Source: JAHZFN01 sp965149945
Lineage (GTDB): Bacteria > Bacillota > Dehalobacteriia > UBA4068 > UBA4997
Length of the DNA: 64,000 nt
Direction: 5' to 3'
Assembly: GCA_965149945.1 (NCBI GenBank)
Contig: CBCTTQ010000004.1
Span: 1-64,000 of the forward strand
Position numbers and translations under genes: made by a program. Shown piece after piece: positions 51,476-60,933 of the stretch (positions are counted from its first letter, which is position 1; every line of letters begins with the position of its first letter). The notes under the pieces are model-generated. The model worked only from the letters and a program-made list of their open reading frames with translations, did not search any database and was not told the origin of the DNA.

Positions 51476-53725
51476 TCAGGAGCTGTTGTTGGTGGGCTGA
51501 GTGGGATTGCCGCCCGGATCGGTACCGGGGTCTGTGCCCGGATCAGTACCCGGATCGGGATCGGTACCGGGGTCTGTGCCCGGATCGGTACCGGGGTCTG
51601 TGCCTGGATCAGTACCCGGATCGGGATCGGTACCGGGGTCTGTGGAAGGTTCTTCAACAGGCGGAGTATAGTAGTCATCGGACGTGTCGTCGTTATCATA
51701 ATCGCCGCCGGAGCCGTCTCCTTCCGTCACCGTATAGGAGAAATCAACACGCTCATCATAGCCCTCCGGTTTTTCCCATTCTGATTCCGGTGTGTCAGCC
51801 AGTGCGGTTTCGATAACGTCTCGCCAGATAACGGCAGGATATTGTCCGCCGAAAACATTGACCATATACTGGGGTGTTCCGTCATCGCTGTAGTCTCGGT
51901 CATAGCCCATCCAAACAATGCCAACCAGATCGGGAGTATATCCGGCCCACCAGGAATCTTTGTTGCCTGTTTGGGTACCGAACGCTTCCGGCAGCTGAGT
52001 GGTTCCTGTTTTGCCCGCCGCTACCCGACCGATATCCGCGCGGGTACCGGTACCGCTGTTGATAGTTTCTTGCAGCATGGTGTTAATGGTGTAGGCGGTA
52101 TCTTCTTCCATTACACGCGTTTGCTCCGGTTCATATTCGTAGATAACAGTGCCTTCGCTGTCGCAGATTCTCAGAATGGATGTGGGTTCAATGTAGTAGC
52201 CTCCGTTGGCGAAGCAGCTATAAGCGGTCGCCAAATTCAGCGGAGAGACTCCTTCGGTCAGTCCACCCAATGCCAGAGAAAGATTTTTGTCTGCTTCTAC
52301 CAAGGGCAGGCCGCATTTCATCGCGAATTCCCAACCGGTATCTACTCCGATTTCCGCCAGCAAACGAACCGCGGTAACATTGACGGAGTATTTCAACGCG
52401 GTTGTCATAGAGATCATACCGCGGTAGCTGCCGTCGTAATTTTCCGGCTGATAGCCGCCAAATTCATCGACCCCAATGGGGGAGTCTTCAATTTGATGGT
52501 TGGGAGAAACGCCGCTTTCGATGGCGGGACCGTAAACGGCGATGGGTTTGATGACTGAGCCGGGCTGACGTTTCATTTCTGTCGCGCGGTTCAATCCGAA
52601 ACGGGTATCATATTCTCGTCCGCCCATCATTCCCATAATTTCACCTGTATCCGGTTGGATGAAAATGGCGGCGCTTTCCAGTGGATCTTCACCGGTACCG
52701 TTAGGGAAATAAGAACTGTCCGCGTAGACTTCTTCCAGCGCGTTCTGAGTCGTAGGATCCATCGTAGTGTAGATGTGGTAGCCGGCGGAATAGAGGGAGC
52801 CTCGTTCATAGCCCAGTTCTTCCAGGATGTCGCCGGCCTCTGTAATACTGTAGTCGATCATATGGGAATAGCTGTTGGTTGTTTGCAATTCCTGCAGATC
52901 CAGCGTAATGGTTTCGTTGGCGGCGGCATTGGCTTCGTCTTGGGTAATGAACTCCCGTTCCACCATATTGTTCAGCACACGGTTGCGCACGCGGGTTGCT
53001 TGATCCATATCATTCTCCGGTGAGTAATTATTGGGAGAGGGCAGCATCCCCACCAGCATGGCGCATTCTCCCAAGGAAAGTTCGGAGATGTCTTTGTTGA
53101 AGTAGTAATGTGCCGCGGCGCCGAATCCATAAATATTTTTGCCAAGGAATACCTCATTAACATAGAAGGTGAGGATTTCCTCTTTTGTATAACGTTGTTC
53201 GATTTGCAGCGCCAGCAAGGCTTCCTGAATTTTGCGATCCAGTCGTTTTTCTTGATTTTCCAAGATCGCGGTTCGCGCCAACTGCATGGTGATGGTGGAG
53301 CCGCCTTGGGTGGCGCCACCGCTGCGAATATCCGCGAACAAAGCCCCGAACACACGAATGATGTCTACGCCGCCGTGGTCATAGAAGCGGGCGTCTTCGG
53401 TAGAAATAATCGCGTTGATTAGATTTTGCGGGATTTCTTCATATTCCACTTCTTCGGAATATTTTCCGTCTTCCAGATCAACCAGCCAGTTTCCTTCTCG
53501 ATCGTAGACATGGCTGGTGCCGTATGTTTCCAGATCTGTCCATTCCGGCAGGTCATTGAGATTTTTGATGACTTTGTAGCCTAAAAAGGCGGCGGCTGCC
53601 AGCACTAATACCAAAAAAACAGTAACAATCCAAAGCGCCACCTTTTTTTTACTGACTTTTTTCTTGGTGTAAGTTACGGTGCCGTCTTCGTTGGTTGTGG
53701 CCCTTAATTTTTTGTTTTTCTTCAT
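51476..53725 (-). CDS. Class A penicillin-binding protein (PBP1A family)
   Basis: This 749-residue bifunctional enzyme polymerises and cross-links peptidoglycan. A basic cytoplasmic start and membrane anchor (KVALWIVTVFLVLVLAAAAF) are followed by the glycosyltransferase domain (about 85-260: TEDARFYDHGG, GGSTITMQLAR, KEEILTFYVNEVFLG) and the transpeptidase domain with SxxK in RQPGSVIKP, SxN in KYSVN and KTGTT. The last about 55 residues are a PGTDP/PDPGTD repeat tail. AGGAGG precedes the ATG. It is monocistronic on the minus strand. Confidence 0.95.
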   Translation of the reverse strand: MKKNKKLRATTNEDGTVTYTKKKVSKKKVALWIVTVFLVLVLAAAAFLGYKVIKNLNDLPEWTDLETYGTSHVYDREGNWLVDLEDGKYSEEVEYEEIPQNLINAIISTEDARFYDHGGVDIIRVFGALFADIRSGGATQGGSTITMQLARTAILENQEKRLDRKIQEALLALQIEQRYTKEEILTFYVNEVFLGKNIYGFGAAAHYYFNKDISELSLGECAMLVGMLPSPNNYSPENDMDQATRVRNRVLNNMVEREFITQDEANAAANETITLDLQELQTTNSYSHMIDYSITEAGDILEELGYERGSLYSAGYHIYTTMDPTTQNALEEVYADSSYFPNGTGEDPLESAAIFIQPDTGEIMGMMGGREYDTRFGLNRATEMKRQPGSVIKPIAVYGPAIESGVSPNHQIEDSPIGVDEFGGYQPENYDGSYRGMISMTTALKYSVNVTAVRLLAEIGVDTGWEFAMKCGLPLVEADKNLSLALGGLTEGVSPLNLATAYSCFANGGYYIEPTSILRICDSEGTVIYEYEPEQTRVMEEDTAYTINTMLQETINSGTGTRADIGRVAAGKTGTTQLPEAFGTQTGNKDSWWAGYTPDLVGIVWMGYDRDYSDDGTPQYMVNVFGGQYPAVIWRDVIETALADTPESEWEKPEGYDERVDFSYTVTEGDGSGGDYDNDDTSDDYYTPPVEEPSTDPGTDPDPGTDPGTDPGTDPGTDPGTDPDPGTDPGTDPGTDPGGNPTQPTNNSS
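51517..51642. repeat. Minisatellite-like repeats encoding the PBP tail
   Basis: Units of 24 and 18 bp, GATCGGTACCGGGGTCTGTG-type and GATCAGTACCCGGATCGG-type, alternate through about 125 bp. They encode PGTDP and PDPGTD segments, and the near-identity of the units suggests recent expansion. Confidence 0.88.
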
Positions 53726-54525
53726 TGATGTATGATCCTCCTAGCTCATGAGAAAACAACAATGGTTACACTATCACGGAATAAATGCAGAAATACATAA
53801 TAAGTTGATTATAGCTTATTATATCATAGTTTCCAGATAAAGAGATAGCTTTTTTTGAAAAAAATGAACAGAAGCGTGAAAAAATTTAAAAAAAAGACGG
53901 CGAGTTCTTTTATTTCGAAACCCCGTGTTTTTTTTGAAATGAATTTTCGGCGAAAATCGAGTTTAAACAGCGTATACGCCATTTATCGCTTGAAAAAGGA
54001 GGTTTTGTTTCAGAAGGATTCCCGTTGCTTTTCACCGAAGAGATTCTCAGGGTTGAGGGATGTGTAAATATGCATTTATGCGCTTATTTGCGCATAATCG
54101 GCGAAAAGGACAGAAAAGACGGTTCCGATGAGCGGAATTTCCGCGGTGAGAAGAGGAACTCCATTTGAATTTGTGAGAAAATTAGGAATTTTGGATAAAA
54201 AAATGGCTCGTGGAGAAAAAAACAAAAAGAAGAATTCACAAAAATGCGAGATAATTGGTATAATTGCGCATATTTATAAAAAAACAGCCGAAAAACAAGA
54301 TCGGTTTTTTTTCGGTCGAAAGGAGAGAAAAACCTTGTCTAGCTTGTATTCCTGATGATTTGTCCAATAGTCTCACTGAGTGTGTATGATTCATGAAAAT
54401 TACAGTTGATTTTTATGGAAAAGTGTTATAATATAATCTATAGAATGTATACATATTTTATTCAATTTCTTTCAAAATTGAATAACAGTAAACCATGTAT
54501 ACGGAATTTAGGAGGGAAAAATTAA
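53726..54525. other. 800-nt AT-rich region between pbp and gdhA
   Basis: No convincing gene; the open frames at about 53855 and 54128 are Lys/Phe-rich and lack family features. I see an inverted repeat ATAATAAG / CTTATTAT (53797-53804, 53815-53822), likely in the PBP promoter; a promoter-like TTCACA-18-TATAAT at 54235-54264, followed by a CCGAAAAA/TTTTTCGG hairpin; and overlapping TATAAT boxes at 54427-54437, probably for gdhA. Confidence 0.5.
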
Positions 54526-55872
54526 ATGAACGCTTACATGCAAAGAGTTATTGATCAGGTTAAAGCGCGCAATGCCGGTGAACCTGAATTCATTCAGACT
54601 GTTGAAGAAGTTTTTAAATCCATCGAAGTAGTTGTTGAAAATCATCCCGAATATGAACAAATGGGTCTTTTGGAAAGAATGACCGAACCGGAAAGACAGA
54701 TCATCTTCCGCGTAACTTGGGTTGATGATGCCGGTAAAGTACATGTAAACCGTGGTTTCCGCGTACAGTTCAACAGTGCGATCGGACCTTATAAAGGTGG
54801 TCTTCGCTTCCATCCTTCCGTTTACATTGGTATTATGAAATTCTTGGCTTTTGAACAGATCTTTAAAAACAGCCTGACCACTTTGCCCATCGGTGGCGGT
54901 AAAGGTGGTTCTGACTTTGACCCCCGCGGTAAATCCGACGCGGAAATTATGCGTTTCTGCCAAGCTTTCATGACTGAATTGTACAGACATATCGGTCCGG
55001 ATGTTGACGTTCCTGCCGGTGACATCGGTGTTGGCGGTCGCGAAGTCGGCTATTTGTATGGTCAATATAAGAGAATCAAAGGTTGTTGGGAAAACGGTGT
55101 ATTGACCGGTAAAGGTTTGTCCTTCGGCGGTTCTTTGATTCGTCCTGAAGCAACTGGTTACGGCGCTGTTTACTACACTGTAGAAATGTTGAAACATTTC
55201 AATGAAACCGTTCAGGGTAAAACCGCTATCCTGTCCGGCTTTGGTAATGTTGCCTGGGGCGCTGCCAAAAAACTGACTGAACTGGGCGCCAAAGTACTGA
55301 CTATCTCCGGTCCTGACGGCTATGTATATGATAAAGACGGTATCTCCACCGATGAAAAAATCGCTTATTTGCTGGAAATGCGCGCTTCCGGTCGTGACAG
55401 AGCGCAGGATTATGCTGACAAATTCGGGGCTGAATTCCATCCCGGCGAAAAACCTTGGGGTGTAAAAGCTGATTTGGTTATGCCTTGCGCTACGCAGAAC
55501 GAAGTTCAGATGGAAGATGCTGAAAAGATCGTTGCCAATGGTACCAAATATTACATCGAAGTAGCTAACATGCCTACCACCAATGAAGCGATCGACTTCT
55601 TGCAGAGCAAAGGCCTTGTGGTTTGCCCCGCTAAAGCTGTTAACGCCGGCGGCGTAGCTACCTCCGCTTTGGAAATGGCTCAGAACTCCATGAGAATGAG
55701 CTGGAGCGAAGAAGAAGTTGACGAAAAATTGTATGCCATCATGAAAAACATCGTAAAAGCTTCCGAAGCCGCTTGCGAAGAATTCAACTTGGGTTACAAC
55801 TTGGTTGCTGGCGCGAATATTGCCGGCTTCAAGAAAGTTGCTGACGCGATGATGGCGCAGGGTCTGGTTTAA
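54526..55872 (+). CDS. gdhA: Glutamate dehydrogenase
   Basis: This 448-residue hexameric-type dehydrogenase interconverts glutamate with 2-oxoglutarate and ammonia in the cytoplasm. The substrate site is LPIGGGKGGSDFDPRGKSD with the catalytic region lysine K126; the dinucleotide fold begins around GFGNVAWGAAKKLTELGAKV. The sequence and length match the E. coli GdhA-like subgroup, which usually prefers NADP, but amino-acid fermenters may use NAD; I cannot fix the cofactor. AGGAGG precedes the ATG, and a terminator follows, so it is monocistronic. Confidence 0.95.
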   Translation: MNAYMQRVIDQVKARNAGEPEFIQTVEEVFKSIEVVVENHPEYEQMGLLERMTEPERQIIFRVTWVDDAGKVHVNRGFRVQFNSAIGPYKGGLRFHPSVYIGIMKFLAFEQIFKNSLTTLPIGGGKGGSDFDPRGKSDAEIMRFCQAFMTELYRHIGPDVDVPAGDIGVGGREVGYLYGQYKRIKGCWENGVLTGKGLSFGGSLIRPEATGYGAVYYTVEMLKHFNETVQGKTAILSGFGNVAWGAAKKLTELGAKVLTISGPDGYVYDKDGISTDEKIAYLLEMRASGRDRAQDYADKFGAEFHPGEKPWGVKADLVMPCATQNEVQMEDAEKIVANGTKYYIEVANMPTTNEAIDFLQSKGLVVCPAKAVNAGGVATSALEMAQNSMRMSWSEEEVDEKLYAIMKNIVKASEAACEEFNLGYNLVAGANIAGFKKVADAMMAQGLV

Positions 55873-55902
55873 TTCTATTTCCGACTTTTCTTTCTCAATG
55901 AA

Positions 55903-55937
55903 TCAAAAGACCTCCGTTCTCGGAGGTCTTTTTTTGT
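55903..55937 (+). terminator. Rho-independent terminator after gdhA
   Basis: AGACCTCCG / CGGAGGTCT with a TTCT loop and a run of T. Confidence 0.93.
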
Positions 55938-56383
55938 CTGTGGAGCGGACGGCGTTAGTAGTTACGATAAAAAGAACTTGCTTTTTTGTGAACAAAAAAC
56001 AAGGTTTAGGAGCAGAAAAAAGAGCAGTAGCATAAAAGCTGCGGAGAGAATTGTTATGAGAAAGAAAATAGAAGCAAAGAAAAAATGGTGAATAAGGGAA
56101 ACGAAAGAAAGCTGAGAATTCGGTCGTTCATATTTCGATTATGACAGACAGGTATTCGTTTCGGAGCAGAGGCTGCTTTTCTCGTATGTCGTAGTCGTGG
56201 GAGGCTGTTTGTTTTTTTTGCTTGGGGACCATGGCCAGAAACTCTTGTTCGAAGGATGAAAAGAAAAAATATCGAAACGAGCAGGTCAGAACGAAACGAG
56301 CCAATAAGCGGAAAACCACAAAAAGAGCGTAGAACGCTCTTTTTGTGGGTCGCTGATGTTTCTATGTCGATCGAAACACAGGG
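55938..56383. other. Gene-free region between gdhA and cysE
   Basis: No supported gene. A 14-bp perfect stem CCACAAAAAGAGCG / CGCTCTTTTTGTGG (56316-56329, 56335-56348) lies just past the cysE stop and is probably its terminator, although the following T run on the minus strand is short. Confidence 0.55.
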
Positions 56384-57190
56384 CTATTTTTCTTGTTGTA
56401 AATGCTCTTTGTCGTTGTTGTGCGGACGGGAACGCCCTACTACTGCGGTTTTGTTGGAATTTTCGTTTTGCCGGGATTGGTGAATGGCGGCGGAAACCTC
56501 GTTGATCTTTTTCATCAACTCGTTGATTTCCTGTTGAATTGGATCCGGCAGACTGATCTGATCCAAATCCCAGGATTCTTTGGTTTCTTTGGAAGTAACG
56601 ACGGTTCCCGGAACTCCCACCACGGTGGAGTTGGGCGGGACTTCTTTGACCACAACGGCATTGGAGCCGATGCGGGCATGGTCGCCTACCTTAAAAGGAC
56701 CCAGAATTTTGGCGCCGCAGCCGATGAGTACGCCGTTGCCGATGGTGGGATGTCGTTTCCCTTGGTCTTTCCCGGTACCGCCCAGCGTGACGCCATGGTA
56801 GATGGTGCAGTAATCGCCTACCTCCGCTGTTTCTCCGATAACAATGCCCATGCCGTGGTCGATGAACAGACATTTACCGATTTTAGCGCCGGGATGAATT
56901 TCAATTCCTGTTAAAAAACGATTTAACTGGGAAATCAGCCGCGCGATAGATTTTCGATTGTGTTGATAAAACCAGTGCGCCGGTTTGTGCCATTGGATGG
57001 CGTGATATCCGGCATATAAGAAAAATACCTGCAAGGGTCCGGTCGCCGCCGGATCTTGCGAGGCGATGAATTTTGCTTCTTCCCAAAAACGCATAGCTGC
57101 CTCCGCTTCTTTTGCTGAAAGTTCTTTGCGACGGACAGAGCGGTAAACCCTATCTCTTCCTATCATAGCATTAAAAAGGAGCAACGTCAA
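56384..57190 (-). CDS. cysE: Serine O-acetyltransferase
   Basis: This protein of up to 268 residues catalyses the first step of cysteine synthesis, acetylating serine. A short helical N-terminal domain (SQDPAATGPLQVFFLYAGYH) is followed by the left-handed beta-helix: IHPGAKIGKCLFIDHGMGIVIGE, YHGVTLGGTGKD, GKRHPTIGNGVLIGCGAKIL and the ending NSTVVGVPG. A roughly 60-residue polar tail follows. The start is uncertain: TTG 57190 and ATG 57166 both lack a strong ribosome site. The compact form is typical of Firmicutes. No cysK is adjacent. Confidence 0.92.
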   Translation of the reverse strand: MTLLLFNAMIGRDRVYRSVRRKELSAKEAEAAMRFWEEAKFIASQDPAATGPLQVFFLYAGYHAIQWHKPAHWFYQHNRKSIARLISQLNRFLTGIEIHPGAKIGKCLFIDHGMGIVIGETAEVGDYCTIYHGVTLGGTGKDQGKRHPTIGNGVLIGCGAKILGPFKVGDHARIGSNAVVVKEVPPNSTVVGVPGTVVTSKETKESWDLDQISLPDPIQQEINELMKKINEVSAAIHQSRQNENSNKTAVVGRSRPHNNDKEHLQQEK

Positions 57191-57325
57191 CCAATGGAGA
57201 AAAATCCCTTTCCTGCGAGTCCATTATAAGGGATAAAAATTGCGGAAAACAAAGTAAATCCAAGAAAACAAATGAATTTTTGAAAAAACAATAGAAAACA
57301 TACTGTTTTTGCCATCTTTTTCCGG

Positions 57326-57354
57326 TTGCACTTATTGGGCGATATCTTTATGAT
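57326..57354 (+). promoter_or_regulatory. Predicted promoter of groESL
   Basis: TTGCAC (57326-57331) and TATGAT (57349-57354), 17-bp spacer, immediately upstream of the CIRCE element. Confidence 0.68.
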
Positions 57355-57365
57355 ATAAATATAGG

Positions 57366-57392
57366 TTAGCACTCGTTCATGGTGAGTGCTAA
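57366..57392. promoter_or_regulatory. CIRCE element, HrcA operator
   Basis: TTAGCACTC - 9 bp - GAGTGCTAA, a perfect match to the known CIRCE consensus. HrcA bound here represses groESL until heat shock. hrcA itself is not in the window. Confidence 0.97.
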
Positions 57393-57453
57393 CAAAATTT
57401 CGCGAATAATCATGCTCGGCTGTTGCCGGCGCTGTGATGAAGGAGGCTTTATT

Positions 57454-57744
57454 ATGAACATCAGACCGTTAGGTGAAAGAGTAGTCATCAAAATGCAGGA
57501 AGCGGAAGACAAAACCCAGTCCGGGATCATTTTGCCCGATACCGCTAAAGAAAAACCTATTGAAGGCGTTGTTGTGGCGGTGGGAATCGGTCGCGTGGAC
57601 GAAAAAGGAAATCGAATTCCTTTGGAAGTAAAAGTAGGAGACAAAGTGGTTTATTCCAAATTTGCTGGTACTCCGGTTAAACAGGATGGCGAAGAATATC
57701 TGATCATCAACGGCGAAAGAGATATTTTGGCGGTAATTGAATAG
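57454..57744 (+). CDS. groES: Co-chaperonin GroES
   Basis: This 96-residue co-chaperonin forms the heptameric lid for GroEL. It starts MNIRPLGERVVIKM and has the mobile loop EDKTQSGIILPDTAKEKP and GDKVVYSKFAGTPVKQDGEE. ATG 57454 follows AAGGAGG; the longer open frame runs into the CIRCE element and is not coding. groEL follows in the same operon. Confidence 0.97.
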   Translation: MNIRPLGERVVIKMQEAEDKTQSGIILPDTAKEKPIEGVVVAVGIGRVDEKGNRIPLEVKVGDKVVYSKFAGTPVKQDGEEYLIINGERDILAVIE

Positions 57745-57830
57745 AATGCAAATGAAAACGGCTTGCTCAAGCCGGAGCCGATACGCGGCATTATTACACA
57801 ATAAGACGAAAAAAGAAAGAGGTAAAGAGA

Positions 57831-59453
57831 ATGGCTAAAAAGATTTTGTTTAAAGAAGACGCTCGTTACGCTTTGGAAAAAGGGGTTGACGCTTTGGCCG
57901 ACGCGGTGAAAGTAACCCTTGGTCCCAAAGGCAGAAATGTAATTTTGGAAAGACATTTCGGCGCTCCGTTGATTACTAATGACGGTGTTACCATTGCCAA
58001 AGAAATTGAGTTGGAAGATAAAGTAGAAAATATGGGCGCGCAGCTGGTTCGGGAAGTTGCCACCAAAACCAATGACGTAGCGGGTGACGGCACCACTACC
58101 GCTTGTGTTTTGGCACAAGCTATTATTAAAGAAGGTTTGAAAAATGTGACCGCCGGCGCGAACCCGATTATTCTGAAACGCGGTATTGACAAAGCGGTTA
58201 TCACTGCCGTCAAAGATTTGAAAGCCAAAGCGCTGCAGGTAGAAACCCAGGAAGCCATCGCTCAGATTGCGGCTGTTTCCGCTAACGATCAAGAAATCGG
58301 CGAATTGATTGCCGACGCCATGGAAAAAGTTTCCAAAGACGGCGTTATCTCTGTAGAAGAAAGCCAGAGTTTTGAAACTACCTGCGAGGTTGTGGAAGGA
58401 ATGCAGTTCGACCGCGGGTATGTATCTCCTTATATGGTCAGTGATACAGAAAAAATGGAAGCGGTTTTGGACGAACCTTATATTTTGATGGTAGATAAAA
58501 AACTCTCCAGTATTCAGGAATTGCTGCCTGCTTTGGAAATGATTATGAAAGTCGGCAAACCGTTGCTGATTATCGCGGAAGACATCGAAGGCGAAGCCGC
58601 TACCACATTGGTTGTCAACAAGTTGCGCGGTACCTTTAATGTGGTTGCTGTCAAAGCTCCCGGATTCGGCGAAAGAAGAAAAGATCAGTTGCAGGATATC
58701 GCTATTTTGACCGGTGGTACCGTAATCTCCGAAGATATGGGTCTGAAATTGGATCAAATCGAAGAAAGCATGTTTGGTTCCGCTCGTCAGGTGAAAATCA
58801 CCAAAGATTCTACCACGATCATTGATGGAGCAGGCAACAGCGAAGATATCCAAAATCGGATTTCTTTCATTCGTCAGCAATCGATTGACACATCTTCCGA
58901 TTTTGATCGGGAAAAACTTCAGGAAAGATTGGCAAAACTGGCCGGCGGCGTTGCCGTGATCAAAGTGGGCGCTGCTACTGAAACAGAACTGAAAGAAAAG
59001 AAACTGCGTATTGAAGACGCGTTGAACGCGACCCGCGCGGCGGTGGAAGAAGGCTATGTGGCTGGCGGCGGCACCGCCCTCATCAAAACATTGAAAGGTT
59101 TGGCGGATATTCAGTGCGAAGATGCCGATGAACAAACCGGTGTTAACATTATTCGCAAGGCTTTGGAAGCTCCTGTAAAACAGATTGCCTATAATGCCGG
59201 TGTGGAAGGCGCCGTTGTGGTGGAACATGTGAAAGAAACCGATGCCAATGTTGGTTTCAATGCCGCCAAAGGCGTGTATGAAGATATGATTGCCGCAGGT
59301 ATCATCGATCCTGTGAAAGTAACTCGCTCCGCTTTACAGCACGCGGCGTCCGTAGCGTCTATGATGTTGACCACCGAAGCGTTGGTATCCAATATTCCGG
59401 AAAAGAATCCCGCTCCCGCGGCACCGCAAGGTGGCATGCCTCCGATGATGTAA
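57831..59453 (+). CDS. groEL: Chaperonin GroEL
   Basis: This 540-residue chaperonin folds cytoplasmic proteins with ATP. Motifs: LGPKGRNVILE, GDGTTTACVLAQAI with the ATP-hydrolysis aspartate, the GYVSPYMV apical segment, and the C-terminal GGMPPMM tail. It is cotranscribed with groES under CIRCE control and ends in a terminator. It differs from E. coli GroEL mainly by a shorter C-terminal GGM tail. Confidence 0.98.
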   Translation: MAKKILFKEDARYALEKGVDALADAVKVTLGPKGRNVILERHFGAPLITNDGVTIAKEIELEDKVENMGAQLVREVATKTNDVAGDGTTTACVLAQAIIKEGLKNVTAGANPIILKRGIDKAVITAVKDLKAKALQVETQEAIAQIAAVSANDQEIGELIADAMEKVSKDGVISVEESQSFETTCEVVEGMQFDRGYVSPYMVSDTEKMEAVLDEPYILMVDKKLSSIQELLPALEMIMKVGKPLLIIAEDIEGEAATTLVVNKLRGTFNVVAVKAPGFGERRKDQLQDIAILTGGTVISEDMGLKLDQIEESMFGSARQVKITKDSTTIIDGAGNSEDIQNRISFIRQQSIDTSSDFDREKLQERLAKLAGGVAVIKVGAATETELKEKKLRIEDALNATRAAVEEGYVAGGGTALIKTLKGLADIQCEDADEQTGVNIIRKALEAPVKQIAYNAGVEGAVVVEHVKETDANVGFNAAKGVYEDMIAAGIIDPVKVTRSALQHAASVASMMLTTEALVSNIPEKNPAPAAPQGGMPPMM

Positions 59454-59500
59454 TGAGAAAAGAAATTTTCATCCTCAACAGTTTGTATGATAAACTTCAA

Positions 59501-59530
59501 AAAAGAAGCGGCAAAAGCCGCTTCTTTTGT
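59501..59530 (+). terminator. Rho-independent terminator after groEL
   Basis: AAAAGAAGCGGC / GCCGCTTCTTTT with an AAAA loop. It ends only a few bases before the next promoter. Confidence 0.9.
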
Positions 59531-59534
59531 ATTC

Positions 59535-59563
59535 TTGACAAAAAGCTTTGGGATAGGTATACT
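59535..59563 (+). promoter_or_regulatory. Predicted promoter of the TetR-DUF3267 pair
   Basis: TTGACA (59535-59540) and TATACT (59558-59563), 17-bp spacer. Confidence 0.78.
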
Positions 59564-59637
59564 GTAATTGAACTATGATTGAACTTTGTTCATTATGGGA
59601 GGACGATAATCACGCTTTCCGAAAGGAGGAACCTGTT

Positions 59638-60246
59638 TTGAAACAACAGCGAATCAGCGGAGAACAGATTCTGTCCGCGGCTAAAAAAATTGCCCGCGAA
59701 GAAGGACTGCAACAGGTCAATATTCGCAATGTGGCGAGGGAATCGGGGATTTCCGTCGGTTCTGTTTATAACTATTACGAAACCAAGTGGGAGTTGGTTT
59801 TTGATGTGGTGCAGGACTATTGGCAAAGCGTCTTGAAAGAGGTGAGCCTTTCCGGATTGCCGCGAGAAAATTTTTGTACTTTTTTCGCGGCGTTTTATCA
59901 CTTGCTCTGGGAAAATTTTTTGGAGTTTATCACCGGTTGGGTATCGGTAATGTCTTCGTTCCATGAGGAAGAAAAGCATCTGGGACGTCAAAAAGAAGCG
60001 GAAATTTTTGACGAGGTGAAAGCATTGCTTACGCAAGTGCTGGCAGAGGATAAAAACATCGATCCCCGCCTTTGGGAAGAAACATTCAGGCTGGAGGAAA
60101 TGGTGGAATTTATTTTGTCTAATTTGCTCAATTTGTTGAAACAGCGGCAGCGGGACTGTGATTTTTTTGTACAAGTGCTGAGGCGTTTGTTATATGATTC
60201 AGTGCCGAGAACCGCCGAAAAGAGAGGATTGGTTGATGAGGCGTGA
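59638..60246 (+). CDS. TetR-family transcriptional regulator
   Basis: This 202-residue regulator has an N-terminal TetR DNA-binding domain (GEQILSAAKKIAREEGLQQV, NIRNVARESGISVGSVYNYY) and an unfamiliar helical C-terminal domain. The start is TTG 59638, behind AAGGAGG; an upstream ATG in frame is less likely. Its end overlaps the start of the DUF3267 gene by 11 nt, so its target probably includes this operon. Confidence 0.87.
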   Translation: MKQQRISGEQILSAAKKIAREEGLQQVNIRNVARESGISVGSVYNYYETKWELVFDVVQDYWQSVLKEVSLSGLPRENFCTFFAAFYHLLWENFLEFITGWVSVMSSFHEEEKHLGRQKEAEIFDEVKALLTQVLAEDKNIDPRLWEETFRLEEMVEFILSNLLNLLKQRQRDCDFFVQVLRRLLYDSVPRTAEKRGLVDEA

Positions 60247-60868
60247 GAAAAGCGGCGGGGTTTTTTGGCAACTGCCGCCCGGTTATGAAGAAATTGACGG
60301 TTGGGATTTGCTGCGTAATCGAAAACAGTTTTTGGCGGTGAACGGGCTGTCTCTGCTGATTGTGGTGATTATGGTGATTTGGGGTCTTTTTTTACACCCT
60401 GTCCATTTTTCCTTCGCTGATGGAGCTTGGCTGCGTTTTTTTTGTAAGGCAGCAGTGTTTTTGATTGCGGCGGTAGTTTATATGGCGCTGCACGAAGGGG
60501 TGCACGGGATTTTGATTCGCCTGTTCAGCGGTCGCCCCGCGCGTTACGGCGTAGGGTTTGGCTATGCCTACGCCGCCAGCGACGCCTATTTTGACCGCGT
60601 CCGCTATTTGATCATTGCCTTGGCGCCGGTGATCATTTGGGGTGTGGTTTTGTGTCTGTTGCTTAGGGCGTTCCCGGCTTGGTTTTGGGTACTTTACGGT
60701 GTGCAAATTTTGAATCTTTCCGGGGCATCGGGAGATTATTTTGTGGCTGTTTCCATGCTTCGTTTGCCTGCCGGCAGTTTGGTACGGGACAGCGGAACAA
60801 AGATGCGGATTTACGTCCCTGCGGCGGAGCGGCAAACGAAGGAAAAAAGCGGGAATTTTGGGGAATAA
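60236..60868 (+). CDS. DUF3267-type membrane metalloprotease-like protein
   Basis: This 210-residue protein has about four membrane segments and the zinc-protease-like motif ALHEGVHGILIRLFSG (HExxH with HEGVH) that characterises the DUF3267 family, followed by YGVGFGYAYAASDAYFDRVRYL. It may be an intramembrane protease, but no substrate is known for the family. ATG 60236 has AGAGAGG upstream and lies inside the 3' end of the TetR gene. Confidence 0.83.
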   Translation: MRREKSGGVFWQLPPGYEEIDGWDLLRNRKQFLAVNGLSLLIVVIMVIWGLFLHPVHFSFADGAWLRFFCKAAVFLIAAVVYMALHEGVHGILIRLFSGRPARYGVGFGYAYAASDAYFDRVRYLIIALAPVIIWGVVLCLLLRAFPAWFWVLYGVQILNLSGASGDYFVAVSMLRLPAGSLVRDSGTKMRIYVPAAERQTKEKSGNFGE

Positions 60869-60882
60869 TTTGGCGGTGTCTC

Positions 60883-60911
60883 TTGACAAATTGCCTGATT
60901 CGGCATATCAT
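60883..60911 (+). promoter_or_regulatory. Predicted promoter of glyA
   Basis: TTGACA (60883-60888) and TATCAT (60906-60911), 17-bp spacer. Confidence 0.75.
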
Positions 60912-60933
60912 AGAAGTATTGCTGAAAGTTTTC

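Noticed and set aside
53855..54355. Two short open frames (70 and 75 codons) in the gap before gdhA
   Set aside because: Composition is Lys/Phe/Arg-rich as expected from AT-rich non-coding DNA, and there is no good ribosome site.
57379..57453. Longer GroES start
   Set aside because: It would begin within the CIRCE operator; AAGGAGG and the conserved start place it at 57454.
57651..59228. 525-codon open frame on the minus strand
   Set aside because: Antisense shadow of groEL, Phe- and His-rich, no domain.
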